Made by a program: the position numbers and the translations under genes
The notes under the pieces: generated by a model
Seen by the model: the letters and a program-made list of their open reading frames with translations, nothing else
Told to the model about the DNA's origin: nothing
The model's database searches: none
Assembly (NCBI GenBank): GCA_046598415.1
Contig: JBKJIG010000034.1
Coordinates: forward strand, 43,297 to 107,296
Direction: 5' to 3'
Source of the DNA: VFJZ01 sp046598415
Lineage (GTDB): Bacteria > Actinomycetota > Thermoleophilia > Gaiellales > F1-60-MAGs149
Length of the DNA stretch: 64,000 bases
Shown: positions 1-7,969 of the stretch, one piece after another
Layout: the number at the start of each line of letters is the position of its first letter
How positions within the stretch are numbered: the stretch's first letter is position 1

Positions 1-48
1 CGTACTCGTGGGCCCCGTCACTCCTGCGGTGGCGAGGTCAGCGAAGGT

Positions 49-258
49 TCAGCCGGGTCGCCGACCCGCTATCTCGAACAGCGCCGCGCCATCCGTCGCG
101 TCACCGACGTCGCGGTAGAGGTAGACCTCGCCGGCCTTCTCGTCGTCGAACTCGTCCACGGCAGGGGTCGACTCGCCGGTCTTCACCACGAACGCGGGAC
201 GGTCCGCACGCTCCTCCGTCTGGCCGTCCCACGGGCCGCCGACGAAGCGCGCGATCAC
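49..258 (-). CDS. Small hypothetical protein (69 aa)
   Basis: This short ORF encodes a 69-residue acidic protein with no signal peptide or membrane segment. Its N-terminus carries GGPWDGQ, a motif seen at the start of many small uncharacterised actinobacterial and phage proteins. The start is GTG (256-258) with no clear Shine-Dalgarno sequence. I do not recognise a function. About 155 bp without an evident gene separate it from the acetyltransferase gene at 415. Coding status rests on the motif and the plausible acidic composition. Confidence 0.5.
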   Translation of the reverse strand: MIARFVGGPWDGQTEERADRPAFVVKTGESTPAVDEFDDEKAGEVYLYRDVGDATDGAALFEIAGRRPG

Positions 259-414
259 GAGCGGCCGCCGGCAGTGCCGACGAGGTGGACGGGCGTCGTG
301 CGCATCAACTCACTCCCTCCGGGGACGCCCGCACCTTACCGCTGATCGGCCTCCAGGACGACGGAGCGCGAGCCGCCGTTCGTCGGCCAACCGGTCGCCG
401 TCCACCGGCGAAAC

Positions 415-1230
415 TCACGAGCGGTGCGCGTCGATCCAGGCCCGCGCGAACCGCACCAGGTCGCGCTGCGGCATCAGCCGGGCCTCGCCGTGCCCCGCGG
501 CGCCGACCCGTTCGAGACCCGTCTCGGCCGCGAATGCCGCACCGATGGCGGGGAAGTCGTCCTCGTCGTACGCGACGTCCTGCCACCGCACCCAGCGGCG
601 CTCGCCGTCGACGAGCGCCGGCGCGGTCGCCTCGACGACGTTGCGGTCACCCCACCCGCCGCCGACCTCGGCCACGTGCAGCGAGGTGTTCGACTCGTGT
701 CCCACGCCGAGCAGCAGCACCTGCCCGTCATGGCGGGCGACTCGGCCGAGCGGCGAGTCCGGGCCGATGCTCCAGTCGAGCGGATGGGTGCCGCAGAGCT
801 CCTCCGCCAGCGGCCCGATGGCGGCGAACGAGTAGTGCGGATGCGGGCTCCGGACTGCGTCGCGCCGGCACAGCACGGTGGCGGCCAGCGCGCCCATCCA
901 CGGTGCCGGCGTCTCGTCGGCGCGATAGGCCGGCAGCGCGTCCCGGATCTGATCCCACCAGGCCTCCGGGACGGGCGGGTTCTTCCAGCCCGACGGATCG
1001 GAGAGGTGGTTCGAGTGAGCGGGCACCACCAGGGTGCCGGCGGGGCCGAGCACGTCGAGCAGCGCGTGCAGGACGGCCGGCGCACCGCCCGCCACCCAGC
1101 CGAGCTTCGACAGCGACGCGTGCACGACCAGCACGCCGCCCGATCGCACGCCGAGCGCGCGCAGATCGGCCGCCAGCGACACCGTGGTGACCGGCGACGC
1201 GGCGCGCGAGATCAGGTCGCCTTCGGGCAC
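415..1230 (-). CDS. AAC(3)-family aminoglycoside N-acetyltransferase-like protein
   Basis: The protein resembles the AAC(3) family, which transfers acetyl from acetyl-CoA to the 3-amino group of 2-deoxystreptamine antibiotics. The N-terminal block VVHASLSKLGWVAGG, a following GPAGTLVVPAHS strand and the later LLLGVGHESNTSLHVAE segment fit the family, and 271 aa is the usual size. The longest frame opens at 1344 inside the upstream gene; I chose GTG at 1230 because it clears that gene and leaves a family-sized N-terminus. Chromosomal members often have no proven resistance role, so the true substrate may be another amine. The next gene upstream is a small hypothetical on the same strand. Confidence 0.8.
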   Translation of the reverse strand: MPEGDLISRAASPVTTVSLAADLRALGVRSGGVLVVHASLSKLGWVAGGAPAVLHALLDVLGPAGTLVVPAHSNHLSDPSGWKNPPVPEAWWDQIRDALPAYRADETPAPWMGALAATVLCRRDAVRSPHPHYSFAAIGPLAEELCGTHPLDWSIGPDSPLGRVARHDGQVLLLGVGHESNTSLHVAEVGGGWGDRNVVEATAPALVDGERRWVRWQDVAYDEDDFPAIGAAFAAETGLERVGAAGHGEARLMPQRDLVRFARAWIDAHRS

Positions 1231-1264
1231 CGCGACAGTCTCGCACCCGCCGCCGGCGAGTGCC

Positions 1265-1576
1265 TCAGGCGCTCGCCTCGCGCTCCAGCAGGGTGTACGG
1301 CGCCCAGCCGGCGTGCTTGCCGGCGTCGTGGTCGAACCGCACACGGGCGCCGAGCGTCTCCATGATGCCCTCGGTCGCGCCGTACGTGGTGACGTCGATC
1401 TCGGTGATCTCCCCCGCGGTGCCGGCCTCGTAGAACCGCTCGCCGAAGGTGTAGTCGTGATTCAGCCGGACACGATCGCCGGGCGCGTAGGTGTGCTCGT
1501 CGCCGGCCACGTCGACGATCTGGCCGGCGGCCTTCGTCGCATCCGGTTCGCCATGCGCGCGATCTCCACGCTCCAT
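1265..1576 (-). CDS. Small hypothetical protein (103 aa)
   Basis: A 103-residue soluble acidic protein of unknown function. The central APGDRVRLNHDYTFGERFYE followed by GTAGEITEID looks like a small beta-rich (KOW/SH3-like) fold, but this is only an impression. ATG at 1576 is preferred over the longer frame because GAGAGGAA lies just upstream as a ribosome binding site. It sits 34 bp upstream of the AAC(3)-like gene on the same strand and may be co-transcribed with it. Confidence 0.6.
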   Translation of the reverse strand: MERGDRAHGEPDATKAAGQIVDVAGDEHTYAPGDRVRLNHDYTFGERFYEAGTAGEITEIDVTTYGATEGIMETLGARVRFDHDAGKHAGWAPYTLLEREASA

Positions 1577-1651
1577 CTCGTTTCCTCTCGTCGGTACCCG
1601 GACCCTTCCCGGCATCGGCCTCGTTCGAAACCCCCGGGCCGGCGGAAGCGA

Positions 1652-4426
1652 TCAGGCGGGGTCGGATTCGAGCGTGGCGCTGCGCTCGTCGAAGCGCCAC
1701 GGCAGGTCGGCCGTCAGCAGGCCATCGACCTCCGCACGCGTCAGCGGCCGTGCGAAGTAGTAGCCCTGCGCGAACTCACAGCCGATCGCCTGCAGCGACG
1801 CCAGCTGCTCGCGCGTCTCGACCCCCTCCGCGACCACGACCAGCCCGAGCGCGCGGGCCAGCTGACGGGTCGCCACGACGATCGCCGTATCGGTCTCGTC
1901 GCGCCCCATGCCGGCGACGAACGAGCGGTCGAGCTTCAGGACGTCGAGCGGCAACCGGCGCAGGTGGCCGAGCGAGGAGTAGCCGGTCCCGAAGTCGTCC
2001 AGCAGCAACCGCACCCCGAGGCGCTTGATCTGCAGCAGGCGAGCGACGTGCTCCGGGTTGTCGTCGAACACGACGGTCTCGGTGATCTCGAGCCCGAGCT
2101 GGCCGGGCGGGATGCCCGAGGCGGCGAGGCTCGTCGCGATGAAGTCGGGCAGCCCGCCATCGGCGAGCTGGAGCGCCGACAGGTTCACGTTCACCGAGAT
2201 CGGCGAGTCGGGTGCCATCGCGTTCCAGCGAGCCGCATCGGCGCAGGCTTGGGCGATCACGAACCGCCCCAGCTCGATGATCGCGCCGGTCTCCTCGGCG
2301 ATCGCGATGAACGCCACCGGCGGCACCAGCCCGCGGGTCGGGTGCTGCCAGCGGATCAGGCCCTCGACCGACGCCACCGAGCCGTCGGTGAGCGCCACGA
2401 TCGGCTGGTAGTACAGGTCGAACTCGCGGCGCTCGAGCGCGCCGCGCAGGTCGGCCTCGGTCTGCAGGCGGTCGAGCATTCGCGCGCGCATCTCGTTGTC
2501 GAACAGCTCGGCCCGGCCCCGCCCGGCGGCCTTCGCGCGGTACAGCGCCGTGTCGGCGTCACGCATCGCCTCCTCGACGGAGGCGCCGCCGCGACGCACC
2601 ACGATGCCGATGCTGGCGCCCGGCATCGAGCGCTCCGGATCGGCCAGCGCGCGCAGCAGGCGCTCGGCCAGCGCGAGGGCCTCCTCCGGGCTGGACAGCG
2701 CCTCGGCGATGACCGCGAACTCGTCGCCACCCACGCGGGCCACGGTATCGCCGGGACGCAGCGCCGCGGTGAGCCGCTCGGCGGCGGCGACCAGCAGCGC
2801 ATCGCCTGTCGAGCGGCCGTACGAGTCGTTCACGTCCTTGAAGCGGTCGAGGTCGACGTAGAGCACGCCGACGAGGGTGTCGTCCCGTCCGGCCCGGTCG
2901 AGCGCCAGCTGCAGCCGGTCGTGCAGCAGCGCGCGGTTGGGGATGCCGGTGAGGGCGTCGTGCATCGCCTGGTGGCGGATCGTCTGCTCGGACTCGGCGC
3001 GTTCGATGGCGCCGCCGATGACGTTTGCGACGGACTCCAGGAACAGCAGATCGTCCGGCGTGAAGACGCGCCGTCGCGCCTGCAGCACGCAGATGATGCC
3101 CCAGACCCGGTCGGGCAACCTGATCACGAAGCACGCGCCGCCCAGCATGCCGGTCGCGGTCATCGACGCCGACGTGGCGCCGAAGCGCTCGTCGGAGGCG
3201 AAGTCGTCGACTACGACCGAGACGCCGTCGGCGATCGCCACGCCGGTCATGGTGTCGGGCGAGGCGGGGAACCGCACGCCGACGTGCCCCTCGGGACTGC
3301 CGGCGGCCGCACGGGCGACGGCCTGGCCGTCGCCGAGCGCCTCGACCACGTACGCGGTCGACGTGTCGAGGATCTCCGCAACGCGGCCGATGGCGGCGTC
3401 GAGCAGGTTGTCGAGACCGCTGCCGGCGAGCGCGATCGCGCTCAGCTCGTTGACCGCGGTCTGCTGCAGGATGCGCCGCTGCAGCGCCTCCCGGGCCTCG
3501 GTCTCGGAGATCGCGAGGGCGACCAGGTCGGCGAACCGCGCGAGCCGCGCCTCGGCCGTCGCCGGGATCCCGCCGGGCTGGGCGGAGTTGATGGATAGCG
3601 CCCCCCACAGGTGGCCGCCCACGTGCACCGGCACGGCGACGCGCTCGACCAGATCGGACACGAGCGCGTCGGGCACCTCCGGCCTGCGGATCCGCGCCGC
3701 GAGACCGGTGCGGTAGACAGCCGACGAGACGTGCGGCCCGGAGAGGTCGAGCTTCGACCCCACCTCGAGGCCGGACATCGGCACCTTCGACCACAGCCCG
3801 GCGACCAGCCCGTCGCCGTCGTCCTCGAACCGCACGACGGCGCCGGTGTCGACGTCGAACAGCAGCGCGACCTCGTGTGAGACGACGTCGGCCACGGCGG
3901 CGATGTCCGGGCGCGCGGCGACGAACACGGCGACGCGATGCAGGGCATCCTGCTTCGCGCCGAGGCGCAGGGTCTCGTCCCTGGCCTCGGCCCGAGCCGT
4001 GACGTCCTCCGTGAAACCGACGTAGACGGCGGACTCGGCGCAGTCGATGCGAACGACGCGGTCGGCCACGTGCCGGATCGCGCCCGTCTCGGCATGGATG
4101 ATGCGGTACTCGTGCGCGCCGGAGCGGATCTCCGTGCCCGCAAATTCCTTCCAGCCGGCGGTGACGCGTTCACGGTCGTCGGGATGCACCACGGCCGACC
4201 AGCCATCCTCCCACCACTCGTCGATGGTCTGCCCGGTCAGCTTCGTCCAGCGGCTCGAGATCGCCACCGCGCGGCCATTGGCCGCGTACAGCCACGCCGC
4301 CATGGGCAGCGCGTCGATCGCAGCCGCGAGCTCCGCCTCCTTCGGCAGGCCGAACGGCCACGAGCCGCTCAGCAACGCTCGCAGCAGCACGTCCATGCCG
4401 CCTGGATCGCCGCTGAGCCCTGCCAC
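1652..4426 (-). CDS. PAS-GAF-GAF-GGDEF-EAL cyclic-di-GMP signalling protein
   Basis: This 924-aa protein can in principle make and break cyclic di-GMP. It has a PAS domain (about residues 35-150), two GAF-like sensor domains (about 165-470), a GGDEF domain (about 485-645) and a C-terminal EAL domain (about 660-910). The cyclase signature GGDEF is intact, and RPGD five residues before it matches the inhibitory I-site. The EAL domain has EGL instead of EAL but keeps DDFGTGYSS and EGVET, so phosphodiesterase activity is plausible. No membrane segments are evident, so it is probably a cytosolic sensor of a small ligand or redox state. The gene has its own TATGAT box 8 nt before the GTG start. An HD-GYP gene lies just upstream. 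Confidence 0.93.
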   Translation of the reverse strand: MAGLSGDPGGMDVLLRALLSGSWPFGLPKEAELAAAIDALPMAAWLYAANGRAVAISSRWTKLTGQTIDEWWEDGWSAVVHPDDRERVTAGWKEFAGTEIRSGAHEYRIIHAETGAIRHVADRVVRIDCAESAVYVGFTEDVTARAEARDETLRLGAKQDALHRVAVFVAARPDIAAVADVVSHEVALLFDVDTGAVVRFEDDGDGLVAGLWSKVPMSGLEVGSKLDLSGPHVSSAVYRTGLAARIRRPEVPDALVSDLVERVAVPVHVGGHLWGALSINSAQPGGIPATAEARLARFADLVALAISETEAREALQRRILQQTAVNELSAIALAGSGLDNLLDAAIGRVAEILDTSTAYVVEALGDGQAVARAAAGSPEGHVGVRFPASPDTMTGVAIADGVSVVVDDFASDERFGATSASMTATGMLGGACFVIRLPDRVWGIICVLQARRRVFTPDDLLFLESVANVIGGAIERAESEQTIRHQAMHDALTGIPNRALLHDRLQLALDRAGRDDTLVGVLYVDLDRFKDVNDSYGRSTGDALLVAAAERLTAALRPGDTVARVGGDEFAVIAEALSSPEEALALAERLLRALADPERSMPGASIGIVVRRGGASVEEAMRDADTALYRAKAAGRGRAELFDNEMRARMLDRLQTEADLRGALERREFDLYYQPIVALTDGSVASVEGLIRWQHPTRGLVPPVAFIAIAEETGAIIELGRFVIAQACADAARWNAMAPDSPISVNVNLSALQLADGGLPDFIATSLAASGIPPGQLGLEITETVVFDDNPEHVARLLQIKRLGVRLLLDDFGTGYSSLGHLRRLPLDVLKLDRSFVAGMGRDETDTAIVVATRQLARALGLVVVAEGVETREQLASLQAIGCEFAQGYYFARPLTRAEVDGLLTADLPWRFDERSATLESDPA

Positions 4427-4434
4427 CTCTTCCC

Positions 4435-4440
4435 ATCATA
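4435..4440 (-). promoter_or_regulatory. -10 box TATGAT of the GGDEF-EAL gene
   Basis: TATGAT on the minus strand lies 8 nt before the GTG start at 4426. At this spacing the transcript would begin at or next to the start codon, although GGAAGAG in between could also act as a ribosome binding site. Confidence 0.5.
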
Positions 4441-4514
4441 GTGTCGCCCCGGGACGGCCTCGCGATCGTGGGCGACAGTCTCGCCCTGCCGTTCGCCGCA
4501 GGACGGATCCGACG

Positions 4515-5888
4515 CTAGGCTGCGGCGCGGAGCGCGCCGACGACCTCGTCGACGGCACCCGAGCGGATACACCGGATCAGCGCCGCCACGACGGCCGGAT
4601 CGAACTGCGTGCCGGCGTTGCTCTCCAGCTCGCCGATCGCCACCGGCAGCGGCAGCGCCTTGCGGTACGAGCGATCGGTGGTCATGGCATTGAACGCGTC
4701 GCAGCAGGCCACGATGCGCGCCACCAGCGGCGCCTCCTCGCCGACGCTTCCGTCGGGGTAGCCCTTGCCGTCCCAGCGCTCGTGGCAGGCGCGGACGATG
4801 TCGCCGATCTCGCTGAGCGCTCCACCGACCCGGTGCAGGAGCCGCTGCCCCTCGACGGTGTGCGTCTCGATCAGCTCGCGCTCCTCCGGCGTCAGCTTGC
4901 CGGGCTTCGTGATGATCTCGTTCGGGATCGCGATCTTGCCGACGTCGTGCAGCAGCGCCGCCAGCTCGGCCTGCTGCCGCGTCCGCTGCGGCACGCCCAT
5001 CTCGTCGCAGACGGCGCAGGTCAGGTCGACGACGTCGCGGCTGTGGGAGCCGGTGTAGGAGTCGTCGGCCTCGATCACGTCACCCAGCAGCAGGGCGGTG
5101 CCACGGTACGCGGTCGACAGCTCGAGCACGTTCGAGATGCGCGCGCTGCGCTCGCGCGCGAAGACCACGATCAGCAGCATCAACGGCAGCACCAGCAGCA
5201 CCGCGCCGGGGCTGCCCACATCGGTGGCGACGATGGCGGCCAGCAGGCCGATCGGCGCCAGCAGGCAGTCGACCAGGAACACCCAGGCCATGGGGCGCAG
5301 CAGCTCGCGGGCCGAGACGTCGCGGGCGATGCGCTGGCCGAGCAGCGTCGAGCCGAGGTCGCCGGCGAACTGCGCGACCAGGATCGCGCCGAGCAGCGGC
5401 ACGCTCCCCATGCCGGGCCGCGGTTCGCCGGCGACGAGGACGACGATCGCCGGCGGCACCGAGTACCAGGCGTAGGCGACCGTGGTCGCGGCGCGCTCGA
5501 AGTGCAGCCGGCCGCGCATGAACGCGGGCAGGTCGCCGATCAGCAGGGCTGCCGCGACCGTGAGCGGCACCAGCGGCACAGGCAGCAGGAAGAGCGCAGG
5601 CACCAGGGCCAGCTCGGCGGGAACGGCGCTGCCACTCCCGACCTCGAACTCGATGCCCGTCGACACCACGTACACGACACCGACCGCGACCAGCGCGCCC
5701 CACGTGAGGGGCCGATCGGACCCCGCGACGAGCGGCAGCAGCGCCGCGGACACGAGCAGCCCGATCGCGAACGTCCACGCGTGCAGGCGTTCGCGGCCGC
5801 TCAGCCCCTTGCTCAGCCGACCTCTCCGCTCCTGGACGAGACCCTCCTGGATCTCGTCCGCACTGCCGTCGAGCAGGCGTTGCTGCAT
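4515..5888 (-). CDS. Membrane-bound HD-GYP domain protein
   Basis: A 457-aa protein with about seven to eight hydrophobic segments in the N-terminal half and an HD-GYP domain in the C-terminal half. The HD core HDVGKIAIP and the later KGYPDG (GYP) motif are both present, so it probably hydrolyses cyclic di-GMP or a related dinucleotide. The membrane part resembles MASE-type sensor regions. ATG at 5888 follows AGGGGG, a fair ribosome binding site; a TTG one codon earlier is the alternative. It lies just upstream of the GGDEF-EAL gene on the same strand, so synthesis and breakdown of the messenger may be controlled together. Confidence 0.9.
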   Translation of the reverse strand: MQQRLLDGSADEIQEGLVQERRGRLSKGLSGRERLHAWTFAIGLLVSAALLPLVAGSDRPLTWGALVAVGVVYVVSTGIEFEVGSGSAVPAELALVPALFLLPVPLVPLTVAAALLIGDLPAFMRGRLHFERAATTVAYAWYSVPPAIVVLVAGEPRPGMGSVPLLGAILVAQFAGDLGSTLLGQRIARDVSARELLRPMAWVFLVDCLLAPIGLLAAIVATDVGSPGAVLLVLPLMLLIVVFARERSARISNVLELSTAYRGTALLLGDVIEADDSYTGSHSRDVVDLTCAVCDEMGVPQRTRQQAELAALLHDVGKIAIPNEIITKPGKLTPEERELIETHTVEGQRLLHRVGGALSEIGDIVRACHERWDGKGYPDGSVGEEAPLVARIVACCDAFNAMTTDRSYRKALPLPVAIGELESNAGTQFDPAVVAALIRCIRSGAVDEVVGALRAAA

Positions 5889-5935
5889 CAAGCCCCCTAT
5901 CGGCTTGGATCACCACCGCCTTGACTGCCGGGTCC

Positions 5936-5972
5936 GCGCCCCCGGAAGCGCAGATCGCGTTTCCGGGGGCGC
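5936..5972 (-). terminator. Hairpin after the secreted-protein gene
   Basis: A 12-bp perfect inverted repeat (GCGCCCCCGGAA and its complement, 13-nt loop) sits 8 bp beyond the stop codon of the gene at 5980-6648. No U-tract follows, as is common for terminator-like hairpins in high-GC actinobacteria. It also lies before the HD-GYP gene. Confidence 0.65.
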
Positions 5973-5979
5973 GCCGCGC

Positions 5980-6648
5980 TCAGTGCCCCTTGAAGGGGTC
6001 GACGTAGAAGTCGTCGAGCTGCCAGCGGGCGGCCGCCGCGCCGCCGCCGACGGCCTTGAACCGGAACGTGACCGGCAGCGCGCCGTCCGCGGACGTGAGG
6101 GCGAACAGGTTCACCACCACCGGGATGATCGGCGTCGGATGCCACGAGGATCCGGCCGTCAGGGTCGCGACGGGCAGCTCGGTGACCCTGCCGTTGCCGT
6201 CCCGGGTCAGCACGGTGACCTGGAGCTTCGAGGCGGCGGCACCGGTATTGCGGGCGAACAGACGAATCGTCGGGTGGCCCGCGCTCAGGCAGGTGACGGG
6301 CGAGACGGCCTCGCCGCCGTTGGCCAGGGACAGCACCCGGCCGGTGCCGCGCGGCGACGGCGCGGTCACGAGCCGCGCCTCGTCGTTCAGGTCCCAGTCA
6401 CCCTTGGCGGCGAAGTCGCCGTTCGGCGCCAGCACGTACAAGGCGGGATCGCCCCAGGGCCGGAACACGGCGGACATGTCCTGGTCGCCGCACGTGCCGA
6501 GCACGTTCAGGTTCTCGACGTTCGTCACCGTGGCGCCGAGATCGATGGGGCCGAGCGACAGGGCCGCCGACGCGGAGGCCGTGACGCCGAGCGAGGCGGC
6601 GGCGGCGGCTGCGAAGACTCCGAGAACGAAGCGAGGGGCGACGCGCAT
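5980..6648 (-). CDS. Small secreted protein, C-terminus DDFYVDPFK
   Basis: A 222-aa protein with a clear Sec signal peptide (Arg near the N-terminus, hydrophobic stretch, cleavage near ASASA-A at about residue 29). The mature part looks beta-rich and ends with QLDDFYVDPFKGH. I recall secreted proteins with similar endings as common in Thermoleophilia, but no function is known to me. Two cysteines (in GTCGDQD and VTCLSAG) could form a disulfide. ATG at 6648 has AAGGAG five nt upstream. The upstream region is unusually AT-rich and palindromic, which suggests regulated expression. Confidence 0.75.
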   Translation of the reverse strand: MRVAPRFVLGVFAAAAAASLGVTASASAALSLGPIDLGATVTNVENLNVLGTCGDQDMSAVFRPWGDPALYVLAPNGDFAAKGDWDLNDEARLVTAPSPRGTGRVLSLANGGEAVSPVTCLSAGHPTIRLFARNTGAAASKLQVTVLTRDGNGRVTELPVATLTAGSSWHPTPIIPVVVNLFALTSADGALPVTFRFKAVGGGAAAARWQLDDFYVDPFKGH

Positions 6649-6687
6649 TGAGACTCCTTGGAGGATTGACCTGCCCCCGTATGAAAC

Positions 6688-6700
6688 AGGTTATAAACCT
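6688..6700. promoter_or_regulatory. AT-rich palindrome upstream of the secreted-protein gene
   Basis: AGGTTATAAACCT is a palindrome with 5-bp arms in a short AT-rich island, 40-52 bp before the ATG at 6648. On the minus strand it contains TAACCT, a possible -10 box. The symmetry and position fit an operator overlapping a promoter. The binding protein is unknown. Confidence 0.4.
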
Positions 6701-6759
6701 CCATTTCCTACCGAAAACGGGTGATTTTGACAGCGCGACTCGTCGATCGTCCGGCCTGC

Positions 6760-7536
6760 TCAGCGAGCGCGAACGTCGGCGAACGCCGACGTCAGGGCGC
6801 CGCCGACCACCGAGGCGTCGCCGAGCGCGATCACGTCGAATCCCATCGCCAGCAGGCGGCGGGCGTCGGCGGCGTCGTTGGCGAGCGATCCGACGGGCTT
6901 GCCGACGGCGGCGGCCGCGGCGAGTACTCGCTGCACGGCGGCGGTGTGCGTCTCGTTCCAGAAGGCGCCGGGCGTGCCGAGCGACGTGGTCAGATCGTAG
7001 TGCCCGATCCACAGCACGTCGACGCCGTCGACGGCCGCGATCTCCTCGGCGTGCTCGACCCCGGCCACCGTCTCGATCTGCGGCATCAGCACGACCTCGC
7101 GGTTGGCCTTCGCGAGCGTCGCCGGCAGCCCCTCGGGCTCGATGTCGTCGGCGTAGTAGACCGCTACGCCCCGCGATCCGATCGGGGCGTAGCGGGCGTA
7201 GTCGACGATCTGCCGTGCCTGCCCGGCGCTCTCCACCATCGGGATCATCAGCCCCAGCGCGCCCAGGTCGAGCGTCAGCGACACCGAGTTGCGCTGACTG
7301 TCGCGGCAGCGCGCGAACGGCGTGATGCCGGCGGCGCGGGCGGTCTCGAACAGCACCTTCATGGTCTCGGGCGACCAGCCGCTGTGCTCCATGTCGTAGA
7401 GGACGAAGTCGGCACCCGCCGACCGCGCCATGCGGGCGAGGCCGGTCGTGCCGAACTCGAAGATCATCAGGCCGGTCGGAGATTCGCCGGCCTCGAGGGC
7501 CCGGCGCACGCCGTTCTCGCGCATCGGCGGGAGCAT
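6760..7536 (-). CDS. HpcH/HpaI-family aldolase
   Basis: A 258-aa class II pyruvate-type aldolase of the HpcH/HpaI (citrate lyase beta-like) family, which cleaves 2-keto-4-hydroxy acids or related compounds with a divalent metal. Seen here: DFVLYDMEHSG near the N-terminus, the PQIET block with the metal-binding Glu, and WIGHYDLTTSLG with the metal-binding Asp. Length is normal. ATG at 7536 is listed, but ATG at 7524 is also possible; neither has a strong ribosome binding site. No pathway partners adjoin it, so the physiological substrate cannot be assigned. Confidence 0.88.
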   Translation of the reverse strand: MLPPMRENGVRRALEAGESPTGLMIFEFGTTGLARMARSAGADFVLYDMEHSGWSPETMKVLFETARAAGITPFARCRDSQRNSVSLTLDLGALGLMIPMVESAGQARQIVDYARYAPIGSRGVAVYYADDIEPEGLPATLAKANREVVLMPQIETVAGVEHAEEIAAVDGVDVLWIGHYDLTTSLGTPGAFWNETHTAAVQRVLAAAAAVGKPVGSLANDAADARRLLAMGFDVIALGDASVVGGALTSAFADVRAR

Positions 7537-7731
7537 GGCACTTCACGGTCGCCGCCGCTGCCGGCGGTCGGGCCAGCGGATGTCGCGGCGCTGCAGCGGG
7601 CGGCGGCGCCGTCGCCTCCATCCGGATGACGGTCCTGCGGTCGATCCGGGCGACAGCGCCGGGCTGCACGCGTGACGTCCCGGTCCGAAACGGGCCCGAT
7701 CGCCCCGATCCCGTCACCGAACACGCCGTTC

Positions 7732-7766
7732 GTGGCCGTTTTCGCACCGCGTGCGAAAACGGCCAC
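7732..7766. repeat. Palindromic repeat, copy 1
   Basis: A perfect 16-bp inverted repeat, GTGGCCGTTTTCGCAC and its complement, around a CGC loop. A near-copy lies at 7897-7930. The form recalls REP-type intergenic elements. It could also end transcription of the ABC transporter/rsm22 operon. Confidence 0.75.
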
Positions 7767-7859
7767 CGCAGCGTCGTCCGCGTCCCCGCGCCGGCCCCGG
7801 CCGTCGTTCAGTCCGGGCGACTACCACGGCGGCGGTGCACGACGAGCGCGCGGACCGTG

Positions 7860-7877
7860 CCGAATCTTGCGATTCGG
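7860..7877. repeat. Short hairpin between the two palindromic repeats
   Basis: CCGAATC and GATTCGG form a perfect 7-bp stem with a TTGC tetraloop. It lies between the two larger palindromes and could be part of one structured RNA or a terminator group. Confidence 0.5.
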
Positions 7878-7896
7878 GTCACGCGACACGCGTACC

Positions 7897-7930
7897 GTGG
7901 CCGTTTTCGCACGCGGTGCGGAACGGCCAC
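7897..7930. repeat. Palindromic repeat, copy 2
   Basis: It has the same left arm as copy 1 (GTGGCCGTTTTCGCAC), a GCG loop and a right arm that is one base shorter and has one change. It lies 40 bp beyond the stop codon of the Rsm22-like gene. Confidence 0.75.
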
Positions 7931-7969
7931 CGCCTGATGTCGGCCGCGATCCCCCGGGCCCGCGGCCGG

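Larger units (their letters stand above)
7537..7969. other. Intergenic region with several hairpins
   Basis: About 430 bp without a convincing gene, between the 3' end of the Rsm22-like gene and the 5' end of the aldolase gene. It holds two copies of a strong palindromic repeat (7732-7766 and 7897-7930) and a 7-bp hairpin CCGAATC-TTGC-GATTCGG at 7860-7877. The open frames across it have composition and overlaps typical of chance ORFs in GC-rich DNA. Confidence 0.6.

Noticed and set aside
415..1230. AAC(3)-like gene as an acquired resistance cassette
   Set aside because: No insertion sequence, integron or change in base composition surrounds it. It looks like a resident chromosomal gene.
1615..1645. 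GTTCGAAACC, reminiscent of a tRNA T-loop
   Set aside because: No acceptor or anticodon stems can be drawn around it. I found no tRNA in the window.
1034..5924. Long plus-strand frames opposite the c-di-GMP genes
   Set aside because: Low-complexity, His/Gln/Arg-rich translations that mirror the minus-strand GGDEF-EAL and HD-GYP genes.
7719..7733. CGAAC-ACGCC-GTTCG, similar to a LexA box
   Set aside because: The spacer is 5 bp instead of 4 and it is not next to a start codon; it borders the palindromic repeat.
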